Assembly (NCBI GenBank): GCA_038527215.1
Contig: JBCBGC010000026.1
Location: 7,712-71,711, forward strand
DNA: 64,000 nt
From: JAWPMV01 sp038527215
Lineage (GTDB): Bacteria > Bacteroidota > Bacteroidia > J057
Reading direction: 5' to 3'
The stretch's first letter is position 1, and every line of letters starts with the position of its first letter. A program made the position numbers and the translations under genes. The notes under the pieces are model-generated. The model did no database searches. It saw only the letters and a list, made by a program, of their open reading frames with translations, and was not told the origin of the DNA. Of this stretch, positions 1 through 8,292 are shown piece after piece.

Positions 1-301
1 CATAAACAGGAGGAATAGGTAAAAGAAACGCATATTTGTAACGTAGTTGGGGCTGATCTGGCAATAAAAGGGAAACGATTTTTTCCATTTTCTAACCAAC
101 ACAGCATTTCAGATATCAACGTAAATAAAGACTATCTCCGTATAAAATGGCTGCGTGGCTATCCTTTAGACTAGTGGGGAAACTAAAAGTAATCTTTTTT
201 CTACAAAAAACCACATGACTATTATCCAGTGGATAGAATAATTTCCCCATTGGACTAAGGTGGTGTTTGAACCAGAGGTTCACCAGTTTACAGGCTGGAT
301 G
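1..301. other. Intergenic/edge region without a recognisable gene
   Basis: About 300 bases at the left edge, downstream of the ABC exporter on its strand. I see no open frame with a recognisable product and no RNA gene. A weak 6-bp stem (TGAACC at 268-273 with GGTTCA at 277-282) follows the exporter's stop codon but has no T-run, so it is not called a terminator. A CAT triplet at 1-3 could be the start of a minus-strand gene running off the window; nothing else supports that. Confidence 0.5.
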
Positions 302-2158
302 TTAAAGATAACCGCGGGCCTGGAGTCGAAATAATTCTGCGTATAGGCCATTATGCGCCAGGAGCTCTTCATGAGAACCGATTTCTACCTTTTCCCCGTT
401 TTTTAGTACCAAAATGCGGTCTGCCATACGGACCGTGGAAAATCGATGAGAAATCAACACGGCCATCTTGCCTCGGGTCAGATCTGAAAAGCGTTCAAAA
501 ACTTCAAACTCCGCCCGGGCATCCAGGGCTGCGGTCGGTTCATCGAGAATCACGAGTTGTGATTCCCGCATATAGGCGCGCGCCAGGGCGATTTTTTGCC
601 ACTGGCCTCCTGAAAGATCTACGCCTCCTTCAAATCGTCTCCCCAGCATCTGCTCATAGCCGCCTTCCAGTTTTTCGATGACCGAAGTGGCAAGGCTTTG
701 ATCAGCCGCATGTGAAATTCGGGGGCGGTCTTCCCGGGCTTCTATTTGTCCTACGGCGATATTATTAGAGGCGGTAAAAGAGAAGCGCACAAAATCCTGG
801 AAGATGACCCCAATCGCCTGTCGGAGGGCGTGAAGATCATAGCTTTTGATATCCTTGCCATCGAGCAAAATGCGCCCTTCGTCCGGATCATACAATCGCG
901 CCAGTAATTTGACCAGGGTCGTTTTGCCTGCGCCATTCTCCCCTACCAGGGCGAGTTTCTCTCCGGCACGGAGGTGAAAGCTCAGGTTTTTGATGGCATA
1001 AATGTCCGAGCCGGGATATTTGAAACTCACCTGTTCAAAGGTAAAACCCTCCTGAATCGGTTGAGGAAAAGGCAGCGGAGCTTCAGGAGAATTAATCCGA
1101 GGTTTGAGTTCCAGAAAATCAAAGAGATCCTGTAGGTATAAAGCGGTTTGAGCAATGGCGGAGAACCTGGACAAAATACCCTGAAGCAATCCTCTGAGCC
1201 GACCAAAGGAACCAGAAAGAAAGGTAAGGTCCCCCAGGCTAATCTGCCCGGAGATGGTCTGGAGAATGATCACTACATAAGCGGCATAATAGGCCACTTC
1301 TCCCAATCCATTGAAGAGGAATCCCCAGAAGGCTCGTTTGATGGCCAGCAAGCGGTTGGCCAGGTAGTAATCATGGGCCAGGATGCGGAAGCGGTTTTTG
1401 ATGAACTGGGCGAGCCCAAAGATCTTGATTTCTTTGGCGGTGTTGTCGCTGGCCCCAATATAACGGAGGTAATCCAACTCCCGCCTTTCGGGCGTCCGGC
1501 TGTAACTGAGAGAATAGGATCGCTGGTTGAAGTGCAACTCGCTCAGGAAAGAAGGGATGACGGCCAGCACCAGCAAAATAATCAACCAGGGATTGAAGGC
1601 GATCAATCCAATGGCGAGAAAGGTAACCGTAATGATGTCTTGTCCCTGGGATAGGATCTGGGACATCAGCATGGTGCGGCTGACGGTTTGCCGACGGGCT
1701 CTTTCAAGTTTATCGTAAAATTTGGCGTCTTCAAATTGGGGTAAGTCCAGGCTGGCGGCCTTACCGATCAATTTTTCCGAAGTCTGGTTGCTGAATAAAT
1801 CACCGATTAAGGCATCGAGCAGGCCGATTCCCCGGTTGAGAAGGGAGGACAACAGCGCCAGGCCGAGCTCAATGGCCACAAGGGTCCAGAGGTACTGGAA
1901 GTCGCCGCCTTCTATTTGCGAAAGGCGAAGCACCTCATCGATGATCAACTTACCGACATACAGGGTAGAAACTGGAATGCCGGCTTTGAGCAAGCGCAGG
2001 AAGATGTTCATACCCGCCATACGGGGATGGGTCTCCCAGATCATTTTCAAAAAAGGGGGAAGATGTTTGAGGGCCTTAAAGCTATCCCGGAGCGATAATT
2101 CGCCACCATATTTGGATTTGCGGGCCGAGGATGCAAACCATTTTTCCCAAAAACTCAT
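302..2158 (-). CDS. ABC transporter, fused permease and ATP-binding protein (exporter type)
   Basis: A half-transporter of about 618 residues with permease and ATPase on one chain, as in lipid, peptide or multidrug exporters of the MsbA/LmrA type; it should work as a dimer in the inner membrane. The N-terminal ~340 residues hold hydrophobic stretches of an exporter-type transmembrane domain. The C-terminal ATPase has Walker A GENGAGKTT (Lys near 412), the signature LSGGQ, Walker B LVILDEP and the H-loop ISHRFS. The longest frame starts at a TTG two codons upstream; the ATG at 2158 (MSFWEKW) is preferred. The substrate cannot be read from sequence. It lies just downstream of the FKBP gene on the same strand, but a strong terminator hairpin between them argues for separate transcription. 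Confidence 0.9.
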   Translation of the reverse strand: MSFWEKWFASSARKSKYGGELSLRDSFKALKHLPPFLKMIWETHPRMAGMNIFLRLLKAGIPVSTLYVGKLIIDEVLRLSQIEGGDFQYLWTLVAIELGLALLSSLLNRGIGLLDALIGDLFSNQTSEKLIGKAASLDLPQFEDAKFYDKLERARRQTVSRTMLMSQILSQGQDIITVTFLAIGLIAFNPWLIILLVLAVIPSFLSELHFNQRSYSLSYSRTPERRELDYLRYIGASDNTAKEIKIFGLAQFIKNRFRILAHDYYLANRLLAIKRAFWGFLFNGLGEVAYYAAYVVIILQTISGQISLGDLTFLSGSFGRLRGLLQGILSRFSAIAQTALYLQDLFDFLELKPRINSPEAPLPFPQPIQEGFTFEQVSFKYPGSDIYAIKNLSFHLRAGEKLALVGENGAGKTTLVKLLARLYDPDEGRILLDGKDIKSYDLHALRQAIGVIFQDFVRFSFTASNNIAVGQIEAREDRPRISHAADQSLATSVIEKLEGGYEQMLGRRFEGGVDLSGGQWQKIALARAYMRESQLVILDEPTAALDARAEFEVFERFSDLTRGKMAVLISHRFSTVRMADRILVLKNGEKVEIGSHEELLAHNGLYAELFRLQARGYL

Positions 2159-2205
2159 AGGCAAGATCAGATTAGGGGTGAAAAAATGAAGGTATTATAA
2201 TACAA

Positions 2206-2242
2206 CACCGGGAAGCCCTGTACGTGACAGGGCTTCCCGGTG
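2206..2242 (-). terminator. Terminator hairpin after the FKBP gene
   Basis: A perfect 16-bp stem (2206-2221 with 2227-2242) closes a 5-base loop. On the minus strand it is followed by a T-rich tract. It sits right after the FKBP stop codon and before the ABC exporter. Confidence 0.8.
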
Positions 2243-2258
2243 AGGAGGAACGAAAAGA

Positions 2259-2957
2259 TTACTTTATCTCGAACAATTCTACGTCGAAAACGAGGGTCTC
2301 ATTGGGACCGATCTTAGGGGGAGAACCCCGCTCACCATAGCCCAGGTTGTAAGGAATCCAAAAGCGAAACTTATCGCCTACAGACATGAGCTGAAGTCCT
2401 TCGGTCCAGCCACGAATCACGCCATTGAGCTGGAATTCGATAGGTCCACCTGCCCGCTCAGAACCGTCGAAAACCGTCCCGTCCAGGAGGCGGCCTTCAT
2501 ATCCGGCTTTTACCGTACTGGTGGCTGTAGGCTTGGCTCCACCTGATCCTTGTTTGAGGACCTGGTATTGTAACCCGCTGGGGGTGGCTACGACCCCTTC
2601 TTTGGTTTTATTCTCCGCCAGAAAGGCTTCGCCTTTGGCTTTATTTTCACTGGCGGCTTTCATGGCTTTTTCGCGCATCGCCACCTGCAGTTCTTGTTGG
2701 AAGGCGACCAGAATCTGTTGCATTTGCTGATCGTCCAGCTTGGTTGCTCCCCCTTTGGTTTTATCTACCAGGCCCTGATAGAGGGCTTCCATATTAAATT
2801 CAAAGGGCGTATTGCTCAGGTTTCTGCCCAGGTCCATGCCCAGGGCATAGGAAAGGCTGTCCGTTTTATCTTTAAATACGGGAGGAGTCTGGGCCAGTAG
2901 GCTTAAGCTGCTACCTATCAGTGCCACCATTAAGACTCCAATTTTTCGCTTCATCAT
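2259..2957 (-). CDS. Secreted FKBP-type peptidyl-prolyl cis-trans isomerase
   Basis: Catalyses cis-trans isomerisation of prolyl bonds in folding proteins, probably in the periplasm. The N-terminus is a Sec signal peptide (MKRKIGVLMVALIG... ending SLLAQ). Residues ~30-125 match the helical dimerisation domain of Mip/FkpA-type FKBPs (FKBP_N), with the typical opening LSYALGMDLGRNL. Residues ~135-231 form the FKBP domain, with motifs YEGRLLDGTVFDGS, GVIRGWTEGLQLM and FWIPYNLGYGERG and the end LVFDVELFEI. Total length (~232) is normal for Mip-like proteins. The longest frame begins at TTG 2963; ATG 2957 or 2954 are the likely starts. It is transcribed alone, with a strong hairpin after it. Confidence 0.92.
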   Translation of the reverse strand: MMKRKIGVLMVALIGSSLSLLAQTPPVFKDKTDSLSYALGMDLGRNLSNTPFEFNMEALYQGLVDKTKGGATKLDDQQMQQILVAFQQELQVAMREKAMKAASENKAKGEAFLAENKTKEGVVATPSGLQYQVLKQGSGGAKPTATSTVKAGYEGRLLDGTVFDGSERAGGPIEFQLNGVIRGWTEGLQLMSVGDKFRFWIPYNLGYGERGSPPKIGPNETLVFDVELFEIK

Positions 2958-3133
2958 ATACAATCAAGTTAAAAAAAGTCGGAAGAATGCTCCCTTTTGT
3001 CATTGCTACCTATGTAACGACACAAAGGGCCGACAAGTTATCCATTAATTAGGGGAATGTCGAATCTGCCTTGGGGAATCTCAGACAGGGGTTCTTTGAG
3101 AAGTCCACTGTGGATCCAACTACCAGGAGATAT

Positions 3134-3979
3134 GTCACCCCGGAAAGGCATTTGACCGGTAGGGAAAATGACTTATCCGGGGTCTCTCGCTATCTACACC
3201 TTCCTACCTGTAAGCTCACCCAGCAGGGGACGGTACTGGTGCGAGAGACCCCGGATAGCTCACCTCCTTACAGTCGGAGGAGCTTCCGGGGTGACAAGAT
3301 TGTGTAAGGAGAAATGATCCCATCAAACCGCTTCATGAAACCCTACCTACCTACAAATATGTCACCCCGGAAAGGCATTTGACCGGTAGGGAAAATGCCT
3401 TATCCGGGGTCTCCATGATTATAAAAGGATCGCAGTGACCTCCAAAGATATCGCTGACGAAGTCCTTGACCCGGACAGCTCACCTCCTTGCATCCGGAGG
3501 AGCTTCCGGGGTGACAAGCATATGGAAAGAGAAATGATTCCATCAAACCGGTTCATGAAACCCCAACTACCTACCAATATGTCACCCCGGAAAGGCATTT
3601 GACCGATAGGGGAAATGACTTATCCGGGGTCTCTCGCAACATACACCTCTCCTCATGCCCATTTTTTACCTAGATCAATTAGCAGAGACCGGCACGAAAG
3701 CGAGAGACCCCGGACAGCTCACCTCCTTTCAGTCGGAGGAGCTTCCGGGGTGACAAGGTTATGTAAGGAGAAATGATTCCATCAAACCGCTTCATGAAAC
3801 CCCAACTACCTACAAATATGTCACCCCGGAAAGGCATTTGACCGGCAGGGAAAATGCCTTATCCGGGGTCTCCATGATTACAAAAGGATCGCAGAGACCT
3901 CCAAAGATATCGCTGACGGAGTCCTTGACCCGGACCGCTCACCTCCTTTCAGCCGGAGAAGTTTCCGGGGTAGCGGGAC
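3134..3979. repeat. Tandem array of four palindromic elements (A-B-A-B)
   Basis: Four related units start at 3134, 3361, 3581 and 3820 (spacing 227, 220 and 239 bases). Each opens with GTCACCCCGGAAAGGCATTT. Units 1-3 close with TTCCGGGGTGAC, the exact reverse complement of the first 12 bases; the last unit has a decayed right end near 3979. Units 1 and 3 (type A) hold a second inverted pair, TCCGGGGTCTCTCGC and GCGAGAGACCCCGGA. Units 2 and 4 (type B) replace it with a different shared core containing CTCCAAAGATATCGCTGACG. Spacers of about 65 bases between units are also conserved. The array is therefore a duplicated A-B dimer. It encodes no transposase, and short open frames across it read only through the repeats. 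A mobile palindromic element (MITE-like or REP-like) or a structured RNA are both possible. Confidence 0.9.
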
Positions 3980-4044
3980 TAGAGATCACCTTCAGGAAGA
4001 AACATGGCCCTTTCCTATCCCACTCAAAAAATGCTTAAAAGAAA

Positions 4045-4075
4045 ATGAGCCATCCCAGAATTCGGGATGACTCAT
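4045..4075 (-). terminator. Terminator after the first TonB-like gene
   Basis: ATGAGCCATCCC and GGGATGACTCAT pair with one mismatch around a 7-base loop. On the minus strand the hairpin is followed by a T-rich stretch including a run of six T. It lies 27 bases beyond the stop codon. Confidence 0.75.
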
Positions 4076-4101
4076 GTCTATTCTATTACCATCGCTCCTT
4101 T

Positions 4102-5376
4102 CTAGTCATTCAGGAGCTTAAAGGTGATGGGAATCGTTTTGTATACGGAAACTACCTGTCCGCTCTGCTCTCCAGGGATCCAGCGAGGCATCTTTTTTAC
4201 CAGGCGAATCGCTTCTTCATCACACCCATAGCCGATACCTTTCAGAACAGCAATGTCAGAAAGACTTCCGTCTTTGTTCACCACGAAGCGAACAAATACT
4301 TTTCCTTCAATCCCATTGCTGCGGGCTTTAGTGGGATAGCGATTATTTTTCCAGAAGAAATTCCCCATGGCCTTCATCCCTCCGGGAAACTCGGGCATTA
4401 CGTCAGCTGCTACCAGTGGTTTGTCGATAACCGGGGTAGTAGGAGCAGGCGTAGTAACGACGGGAGCTGCTTCAATTTCGGGAGAAGGTAGCAAAGGTGC
4501 GTCATTGGCTCCAGGAATTTCCTCGGTGGCTCCTTCGTCTCCTGAGCGGCTATCATTCAGGTCAATCTCCGCTCTTTCAGAGGTGGTAGAGCCCAGGTCG
4601 TCCAGACTGGCCAGTACTTCTTCATCTTCTCCTGTCGCGGTTTCCGGTGCAGGCTCAACTTCTTCGGTATTTTCGGCGATAGGATCGCCGGAAGCTTGCG
4701 GTTCGGGGGTTGCGGTTTCGGTAGGGGCCTCAGTTTCTTGTTCAGCCCGGCTGATCCGAATGCGCTTGGTGTACACGCTGTTTCCTTCGGTTTCGCTGGT
4801 GGCCAGCAGTCTGAGCTGGAACCGACCAGAACGGCGATAGGTGTAATTTGATATCCGCCCAACTTCGCGACGGAACCCATTTCCGAAGTCCAGCATATAC
4901 TTGATTTCGGGATCGTAATCTTCGATCACAAATCGCAGTTTTTCTCCGCTGGTACGGCTGCCAGATACATCTACAGAGAAGACTCTGAGGGTGTTTTCCA
5001 CCGGGGGTTCTTCAACTGCTCCATCATCGCTGGTGAAGGTGCTTTCAGTCATCCCGGCTTCTGCGAGAAAGGCTTTCAGGTTGAGATAATCGGCAAAGGA
5101 AGTAATGGTGTCTTTGCCTAAGGGGTGCACGAACAAAGCCTGAAAATCCTCATCCTGAAAAAGGCTGCGGATTTCCCCTTCGGGAAGTTCGTTTACTCCA
5201 TAGTAGGGTAAATCAGCGCTGAAATCGACATTTTTAACAATGGTGAATCCAGCAGCAAGGATGGCGAGGCCGACGACGGCCAGGAGGATTTTTTTTCTTC
5301 TTTCCTGCCTTTCTCGATCGGCAATACGATCTAAATAGTCGTCTATTCGACTGTTGGGTTGATTTTGGTGCGGCAT
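4102..5376 (-). CDS. TonB-like energy transducer, membrane-anchored (424 aa)
   Basis: Likely links inner-membrane energy to an outer-membrane partner. Residues 1-30 are a charged cytoplasmic tail (YLDRIADRERQERRKK), ~31-50 one membrane segment, ~55-105 an ectodomain shared with the two neighbouring genes (YGVNELPEGEIRSLF). Residues ~130-210 look like a small beta-sandwich (FVIEDYDPEIKYMLDFGNG), then comes a Pro/Glu/Thr-rich spacer (~215-315) that could cross the periplasm. Residues ~325-424 are a Bacteroidota TonB C-terminal domain (MPEFPGGMKAMGNFF, GKVFVRFVVNKDGS, YGCDEEAIRLVKKMPRWIPG). It is last of four same-strand genes; no exbB or exbD lies nearby. The receptor is unknown. The beta-sandwich insert between anchor and TonB domain is unusual. 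Confidence 0.85.
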   Translation of the reverse strand: MPHQNQPNSRIDDYLDRIADRERQERRKKILLAVVGLAILAAGFTIVKNVDFSADLPYYGVNELPEGEIRSLFQDEDFQALFVHPLGKDTITSFADYLNLKAFLAEAGMTESTFTSDDGAVEEPPVENTLRVFSVDVSGSRTSGEKLRFVIEDYDPEIKYMLDFGNGFRREVGRISNYTYRRSGRFQLRLLATSETEGNSVYTKRIRISRAEQETEAPTETATPEPQASGDPIAENTEEVEPAPETATGEDEEVLASLDDLGSTTSERAEIDLNDSRSGDEGATEEIPGANDAPLLPSPEIEAAPVVTTPAPTTPVIDKPLVAADVMPEFPGGMKAMGNFFWKNNRYPTKARSNGIEGKVFVRFVVNKDGSLSDIAVLKGIGYGCDEEAIRLVKKMPRWIPGEQSGQVVSVYKTIPITFKLLND

Positions 5377-5525
5377 ATCCTATTTGAATGTCTTGTTACA
5401 GGAAAAGTGCGATTCGAAGGATTTCAGAGGCAAAATACTAGCAGTGAGCAAGACACGAAGGCCTGCTCATAAGTTTATTCTGGTGCCGATATAGTTCTGG
5501 GTTCAAAACTAAATTAGAAAAAAAA

Positions 5526-5548
5526 ACAGGCCTTTATTAAAGGCCTGT
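5526..5548 (-). terminator. Terminator after the second TonB-like gene
   Basis: Perfect 10-bp stem ACAGGCCTTT / AAAGGCCTGT around a 3-base loop, followed on the minus strand by nine T residues. Classical intrinsic terminator; it separates this gene from the 424-residue TonB-like gene, so the two are probably separate transcripts. Confidence 0.85.
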
Positions 5549-5624
5549 CCGAATGGATATTTTGTCTAACTGAATGGTTGATTCTTCGTCTGTTTGGTGC
5601 CCCTGCGTAAAAGACCAAACTCGC

Positions 5625-6608
5625 CTAAAAATAGATAGCGATGGTCTTATAAATGGGCACTTTTTTGCCTTTATGGCTGCCAGGAATCCAGCGAGGCATT
5701 TTTTTGACCAACCTAAGCGCTTCTTCATCACAACCATAGCCGATGCCGTGCAGCACCTTGGTATGGGTGATATTACCGTTGGGGTTGACGACAAAGCGTA
5801 CGTAAACGGTGCCTTTCGCCTGGGCCTGCTCAGCTTCCTGAGGCATGCTCATATGCGTATCGAGGAACAGCTGCATCGCACGCAAGCCTCCTGGATATTC
5901 AGGCATTTTTTCCGCATGATTGACCGGGACCAGATTGCGAGTAGCCCGGCGAAGAATATTTTCTTTGGGCTTATTCTCCTGGTTTTTGTCTTCAATCGCT
6001 AAAGGAGCACTGGTAGCTTCTGCGGCGGGGATGGTGGTCTTTTTTTCTTCTGTATTTTCTTCTCCGGAACGGAAGGTGTTAGCGGAGGGTGATTCTACCA
6101 AACCGTCTCCCAGGCTGGCCACCATTTTGGGTTCTGGCATAAAATATACCTGATCTTTTTTCCGGGGTTTTTGGTTCTTTACACGACTGGTTCTCGTGCG
6201 AACGCCTACCTCAGGCTGAGACAATGCTTCCGCCTGATCGGTTTCCCAACCGTCCTCTTGGTCAAGGACAGGTTCATTCCATATAGCAAGTGTTTCAGGT
6301 GCTTCCACTTCTAAGAGAGAGGTAAAAGCGCTCATGTTTTCAACCGTAACGATTCCCTCATGGGTGGTAACCTTTACGGTGCCACCTTTTTTGATGAATT
6401 GCTCCACCATGATGGGAGAGAGCTCTTGAAGCTGAAATACGGGCTGTTGACGATCGAGTCTTCCTCCCATAAATCCGATGCCCGTCATGCCGAGGGTCAT
6501 GACGGCTGCAGAAATAAGCCCAAAACGGCGAAACTTTTTGGCTTTTTCTTCAGCTTCCAGCATCTCCACGTATGCTTTAATACGATCCTGAGAAAATGAT
6601 TGCGCCAT
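5625..6608 (-). CDS. TonB-like energy transducer, membrane-anchored (327 aa)
   Basis: Same plan as the 424-residue neighbour but lacking its beta-sandwich insert. Residues 1-28 form a charged cytoplasmic tail (RIKAYVEMLEAEEKAKKFRR), ~30-48 the membrane anchor, ~58-100 the shared ectodomain (FQLQELSPIMVEQFIKKG). A long linker of low complexity follows (~105-225), and ~228-327 is a TonB C-terminal domain (MPEYPGGLRAMQLFL, GTVYVRFVVNPNGN, YGCDEEALRLVKKMPRWIPG). The protein stops at AIYF, a few residues before the usual end of the domain. The core of the TonB domain is very close to that of the neighbour, which points to a fairly recent duplication or shared partner specificity. It has its own terminator and a possible -7 box about 80 bases upstream. 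Confidence 0.85.
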   Translation of the reverse strand: MAQSFSQDRIKAYVEMLEAEEKAKKFRRFGLISAAVMTLGMTGIGFMGGRLDRQQPVFQLQELSPIMVEQFIKKGGTVKVTTHEGIVTVENMSAFTSLLEVEAPETLAIWNEPVLDQEDGWETDQAEALSQPEVGVRTRTSRVKNQKPRKKDQVYFMPEPKMVASLGDGLVESPSANTFRSGEENTEEKKTTIPAAEATSAPLAIEDKNQENKPKENILRRATRNLVPVNHAEKMPEYPGGLRAMQLFLDTHMSMPQEAEQAQAKGTVYVRFVVNPNGNITHTKVLHGIGYGCDEEALRLVKKMPRWIPGSHKGKKVPIYKTIAIYF

Positions 6609-6688
6609 GTCTATTTAACTAGGGGTGTCTGATTGTTCTGTGGATTTACATTCTTACGACATTCTCGGCTTCTCTGAAAGTAAATCAA

Positions 6689-6696
6689 CAAAATTA
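6689..6696 (-). promoter_or_regulatory. Possible -7 box (TAATTTTG) for the 327-aa TonB-like gene
   Basis: Matches the Bacteroidota -7 consensus TAnnTTTG on the minus strand, about 80 bases before the start codon. No clear -33 TTG was found at the expected distance, so the call is weak. Confidence 0.3.
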
Positions 6697-6858
6697 ATTG
6701 AACGATCAGTGGGCTTAAAGGGTGAAAGGTAAAAACATCTTCCTCAATGGTAAGAAGGAAAGAATAAAGGGAAATTCAATGTTAAGGTAATGACCAAAAT
6801 CTGGTAAAATAAGCCAGGGGGGAAGGGGGGATCATAGGCCCGGAAAAAGGGGCAAAAT

Positions 6859-7548
6859 CTAAGGTGAATCCTCTACGGCAACGGTTTCCTGAGCCTTAAT
6901 TTCGTACTTTTTGGTGTAAACACTGGTCCCAACCCCCGATCGGTTGGCAATCAGTTGCATGACAAAATGCCCAGGCAAGGGATAGCGATATCGAATACTT
7001 TGTTCGATGTTTTCCCGCAGGATACCATTGCCTAAGTCCAGGGTGTAACTGACCCCCGGATCAAAATTCTGGATGGTAAAGGTAAGCCAGGAGCCTACGA
7101 CCCTTTCTCCATCTACTGCTACCCGGTAGGCTGGGAGCCTGCCCAGCGCCGCTACCCGAATGGTGTCAGCCTGCCGATCGGATTGTAAAATTTCCTGCCG
7201 GTCATCTGCTACTTGTTGATGGAGCTTTTGTAAGCGTTGATATTGCTGGAGGGAACGGACAGTGTCCCGACCGAAAGGGCCTTGCTCCAACACAAACTCA
7301 ACATTATCCACTTTAAAAAGCTGGGCGACCTTTTTTTCGTCAAGTTCTTCGATTTGATAAGCCCCCAGCTGGGCGGGTTCAGGGGCAGCATCGGAGGGCC
7401 AAAGGGTAGCCAGGACAATGCCGGAAAATAACAAAATAGGCACCAGCATCAACAGTTTCTTACGACGCTGCCGTTTACTGCGATGTTCGATTCGTTCCAA
7501 AAACGCATCAAATTGATCGGGGGTGCCAGGGGTCTTTGTCATATGCAT
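6859..7548 (-). CDS. TonB-less paralogue of the neighbouring transducers, membrane-anchored
   Basis: About 229 residues from ATG 7548 (an ATG at 7542 is also possible); the longer frame to 7617 starts at a non-ATG codon and adds an unlikely tail. Residues ~10-30 carry the same cytoplasmic tail pattern as the 424-residue protein (FDAFLERIEHRSKRQRRKK), followed by one membrane segment. The ectodomain (YQIEELDEKKVAQLF, FGRDTVRSLQQYQRL) and the beta-sandwich (FTIQNFDPGVSYTLDLGNG ... TSVYTKKYEI) align with the first 210 residues of that protein. The chain ends where the paralogue begins its Pro-rich spacer, so spacer and TonB domain are absent. It may be a partner or regulator of the transducers rather than a broken copy: the reading frame is intact and the end is clean. 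Confidence 0.7.
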   Translation of the reverse strand: MHMTKTPGTPDQFDAFLERIEHRSKRQRRKKLLMLVPILLFSGIVLATLWPSDAAPEPAQLGAYQIEELDEKKVAQLFKVDNVEFVLEQGPFGRDTVRSLQQYQRLQKLHQQVADDRQEILQSDRQADTIRVAALGRLPAYRVAVDGERVVGSWLTFTIQNFDPGVSYTLDLGNGILRENIEQSIRYRYPLPGHFVMQLIANRSGVGTSVYTKKYEIKAQETVAVEDSP

Positions 7549-7664
7549 CTTCCGGGTCCGCAGGGATTTTGCTGCAACCTCCGAGCCAAATTTTACAAGA
7601 GAGGCACAAAATCCCAATTGTACACAGTAGAGAAATTACAGAATGTATATCAAATATAAAAAAA

Positions 7665-7700
7665 CCTGCCAGAAAGGACTTGATCAAGCCTCCTGACAGG
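7665..7700 (-). terminator. Terminator after the 180-aa membrane protein gene
   Basis: CCTGTCAGGA pairs imperfectly with TTTCTGGCAGG on the minus strand and is followed by a run of seven T. A second small hairpin (AAGTTCC at 7721-7727 with GGAACTT at 7732-7738) lies between it and the stop codon. Confidence 0.6.
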
Positions 7701-7749
7701 ACCTTGCTGCAAAGAACGCCAAGTTCCCGTAGGAACTTGAGATTGGGGT

Positions 7750-8292
7750 TTACTCTTTCGACATTTTTTTAAAGAGTCGGATGAGTTTTGAGTCTCCGCC
7801 TGAAGCCCGCATCAAGTACAGGCCATCTGGAAGAAAGGACACATCTACCGATAGCTGGCTCAGCTGATGATCAGCCAATAAGCTTCTGCGGTAAAGGGTA
7901 TCCCCTCCAAAGCGGTTGATCTGAATCTGAAGATCGACCTGCGACTGGGCTGCCCAGCTCAGTTTGATCGTATCTTCTTCAAAGAAATAACTCAAGCCCC
8001 GAGGCGCCGCAGCTTGTGGATATGATGAAGTGTTTTGGGTGAAAGATATTAACCGGGTTCCCAAGCCCATCCCTAAGCCAACCAGGGCTACCGCCAGAAG
8101 AGCCATAAAGGATTGCATAGCCCATGCCGGGAGAAATGCCCAGATAGTGTGCTTCAGGGAGTTCGCAGGAGCGGGGGTAGCTTCTCCTACAGAAGCAGAG
8201 AAAAGTGCTTCCAGGGAGGAAGGTCGGTTTGTGAAAGATTCATTTTCGCGGTTCAATGGAGAGAGCAAGCCACCAGGTGAATGCTGATCCAT
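7750..8292 (-). CDS. Membrane-anchored protein with a beta domain resembling a T9SS sorting domain
   Basis: A 180-residue protein I do not recognise as a named family. Residues ~1-50 are a polar cytoplasmic segment with no signal peptide, ~52-82 a membrane helix (MQSFMALLAVALVGLGMGLG), and ~100-180 a beta-rich domain. The beta domain ends LSVDVSFLPDGLYLMRASGGDSKLIRLFKK, here cut as LPDGLYLMRASGG and SKLIRLFKK, the kind of pattern seen at the end of T9SS type A sorting domains (LPxGxYxL followed by a basic K.. end). Because a membrane helix precedes it and no signal peptide is visible, it is unlikely to be ordinary T9SS cargo. It is the first of four same-strand genes for single-span envelope proteins. 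A role in T9SS or envelope sensing is only a guess. Confidence 0.6.
   Translation of the reverse strand: MDQHSPGGLLSPLNRENESFTNRPSSLEALFSASVGEATPAPANSLKHTIWAFLPAWAMQSFMALLAVALVGLGMGLGTRLISFTQNTSSYPQAAAPRGLSYFFEEDTIKLSWAAQSQVDLQIQINRFGGDTLYRRSLLADHQLSQLSVDVSFLPDGLYLMRASGGDSKLIRLFKKMSKE

Larger units (their letters stand above)
2958..4101. other. 1.1-kb gene-free region holding the palindrome array
   Basis: Between the FKBP start and the end of the first TonB-like gene there is no credible gene. Open frames at about 3071-3307 and 3838-4038 on the plus strand translate the repeat units themselves (both contain the phrase GREN.LSGVS), so they are repeat-derived. The region holds the four palindromic units and, at its right end, the terminator of the TonB-like gene. 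Confidence 0.8.

Noticed and set aside
3071..3307. Plus-strand open frame of 78 codons across the first palindromic unit
   Set aside because: It translates the repeat itself; the frame at 3838-4038 gives the same GREN.LSGVS phrase from another unit. No protein features.
3134..3979. CRISPR array
   Set aside because: Unit length is 220-240 bases, the spacers are conserved rather than unique, and no cas genes are present.
6859..7548. Pseudogene of a TonB-like transducer
   Set aside because: No frameshift or remnant of the TonB domain was seen downstream; the frame ends cleanly and the ectodomain is conserved.
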